From Hyalella azteca (taxonomy: Eukaryota > Arthropoda > Malacostraca > Amphipoda > Hyalellidae), in the NCBI RefSeq assembly GCF_000764305.2, contig NW_025941414.1:310001-374000 (forward strand): a DNA stretch of 64,000 nucleotides, written 5' to 3'. The position numbers and the translations under genes were made by a program. Positions 61,813-64,000 of this stretch are shown in pieces (the stretch's first letter is position 1; each line of letters begins with the position of its first letter). A model generated the notes under the pieces. The model was given only the letters and a program-made list of their open reading frames with translations, was not told the origin of the DNA and did no database searches.

Positions 61813-64000
61813 ACAACAGAAGACCTAAGAGAGAAGAAATAATGCGATAAAGATTAATTCCAGCATAATAATTTAAGAATAAATGAAGTTTATACTCATA
61901 TTGTAAATAAAAAATTGTGTGTTAAAGTATTGGGAGAAAATTCATCTGATGATAATATTGCTGGAGAAATCCTTTTTACCCCTTCCGCTCCATGCATGTA
62001 GGTTCCGAATAATTTCGATTGAGACATAGCCCACCTACTTTTAAATACTTCATCAATACATATACGTTGTGTGTTACGTTAGAAGAAGGAAAAAAATAAG
62101 TAAATTATTAAGAAATTGAGTCCAAGTAATGAATGCTTCTGTTACCAAAAATTTAGGAAATTTACCATGATAAACTCATTGTGACAAATCGAGCATTTGC
62201 AATAGCAAATAACCTCTTATTATGAGACCATAATTCAGAATTAATTAATGTGTACTAAACAAACATAGTGATTAGTACTTTGATTTGATGAGAATAATAA
62301 TGCTGATATAAACGATCGCTGCAAGCATAAATTGCATAACTGATGATAGCCGGCTAAACACCTATCAAATTTACCTCTGAATTCAGCATTTGAGTTTCAT
62401 GCTAAGATGTCACTCGGAAATTTTCAGTTTTGAAATTAATATTTAATAATTCTTGGAAATAAAAAATTTCAAATAAATGCTTAGAAAACAATGTAACGGT
62501 ATAGGCAATGATATCTACTCCTTGCAATAATTATGATTATAATAGATTAAGTAATGGGCCTCATGGCAACCGTTATCTAAGATCTTTATCGCTTTGTATC
62601 TGATAATGATCAATTCGGCTCGAACAAGCGTGGGCTGGGGGGAAAGAGAACAAAGTTCTCAGCAAACTCACCATTTCTTGTTTTCGTAATTGCAGATTAC
62701 ATGATATGAGAAACACTATAGTGATATGAACAGAATATCAGAAGATTTTTCTAGTTTATTTTTCTTATTCAAAATACTGCAGCTCTAAATTACAATAATT
62801 CAAATCGGTTCATTAATCTTTCCAGTAATGAACACTGTAACCATGAAATTTACCTAGTTAATTTCGATAAAAATTAGTTCATGATCATGAAGCAATGATT
62901 TAGTATCTTGAGATTATGCAATTTCATTTTACTGTGACCTTATCAATATCAATGATTTTGAATCTACAATGATAATATGAATCCCATAGTTTCATTTAGA
63001 AAATAAATCTGAAATAGCTGGTCAGAATGCACGTGTAAAGAAATATTACGGATAATAACAGATAAGTGCAGAGGAAGGAACAAATTTCAATATACAGAAC
63101 CTGACTAAACGATTATCTACATTCTTGTTAATCATGTTATCAAATAATAAGCTTTTCAGGAAAACTATTCAGTAGAACATGCACCTATACTGCAACATTT
63201 AAGTAGTATATGTATAACCTGGTGTAAAAGTTCAAGTATTATTGCTGTTTCTGCGAGCAGTATGAAAAAAAGCGTTGAAATTGTAATATACAATTGTATA
63301 ACTGATGCAATATGATCTGTTGTGAAAGCGACGACTTAGCGTTATCTTTACGTACATCAACAGCTGTCCGTATCATGACTACTGAGAACGACTGCTCACT
63401 GCAAACCAAGTGGAGAGGCGGCCTCATCATGTTGCACATGTAATGTAGTATGCATCAAATTTCGGACATGGAGGCAGCTAGAGAAGCTAATTTACAAGTT
63501 AGGGCATGAAGGCAGCAGTGTGTCTACAACTGTATTGAAATCCACCATTGTATTGAAATCCAATGAAAGTGGAAAAATGCCGATTCGAAAGGATCTTACA
63601 CCAAAAGAGTTTTATCACTGACAACTTTGACGATATAAAAGAAAATCGAATCAAGACTGCCTATACGGGAAACGCGGTCTGCGGTGGGATTTATGAGGAG
63701 TTCTCTTTTCAACTCACGACGGGAAGATTTGAAACCTTTCTGGAAGTTGACAAGAGCTTTCTGTCTAATTGTGAAAAGATTTTTTCATTAAGTTCTATAT
63801 TTCCTAATTGTAGTAATGTAAGGACCGTGATTAGCTAACAACTCTCTCAGACACACAATAACATATTGTAATTTTGATTTCTTCGAAGTAAATATTTCTG
63901 AAACAATCACAAAGAACGAATATGCAATCGGCCAAAAACAGCAGCAATTCCTTTCCTTGGTCGAGTATATTTAAGGTTGAAGTTTCAGTTGGAAACTTTT
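61813..64000. other. Flank without a recognised gene
   Basis: AT-rich. A 91-codon plus-strand ORF at 63563-63838 has fairly protein-like codon use but no known motif and no clear splice borders. Confidence 0.5.

Noticed and set aside
63563..63838. 91-codon plus-strand ORF
   Set aside because: Codon use is plausible, but there is no recognised motif, partner exon or clear splice border.

Overview
The window looks like a piece of an arthropod nuclear genome. It is AT-rich, has split genes with GT-AG introns, holds a decayed CR1/jockey-type retrotransposon and is very rich in minisatellites. A crustacean would fit, but the sequence does not settle the class. No prokaryotic features, tRNA, rRNA or CRISPR array were seen.

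Layout. (1) 1-13,467: no convincing protein gene, only minisatellites, hairpins and a few candidate regulatory clusters. (2) 13,468-26,410, plus strand: an NK4/tinman-type homeobox gene reconstructed as six exons (594 codons), with a homeodomain split over three exons and an NK2-specific domain. Its long intron 2 carries the retrotransposon fragment and two minisatellites. (3) 27,925-28,770: a large 21-bp minisatellite. (4) 30,449-32,869, minus strand: a four-exon single-pass membrane protein of 432 aa that I do not recognise, with tyrosine motifs in its tail. (5) 33,600-36,500: two satellite arrays. (6) 37,905-60,164, minus strand: a complete NPC1-type sterol transporter in 26 exons that all join in phase (1,491 aa), with a 1.3-kb inverted-repeat transposon in intron 22. 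(7) 60,165-64,000: upstream flank, no gene recognised.

The most unusual property is shared by the tinman and NPC1 genes. Many of their tandem arrays are not placed at random in introns: they begin exactly at an exon-intron junction, and most repeat units carry a copy of that splice site, usually with some flanking exon sequence. I count ten such junctions (two in tinman, eight in NPC1). In tinman this gives two extra copies of the exon that encodes the DNA-recognition helix, each with its own acceptor and an early stop. In NPC1 a 15-bp array keeps the reading frame, so use of any copied donor would add five hydrophobic residues per unit beside a membrane segment. tinman and NPC1 are not expected to act together; what they share here is this local mode of sequence growth.

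All exon joins were made by eye from splice consensus, phase and recalled family similarity. No alignment, transcript or database search was run.
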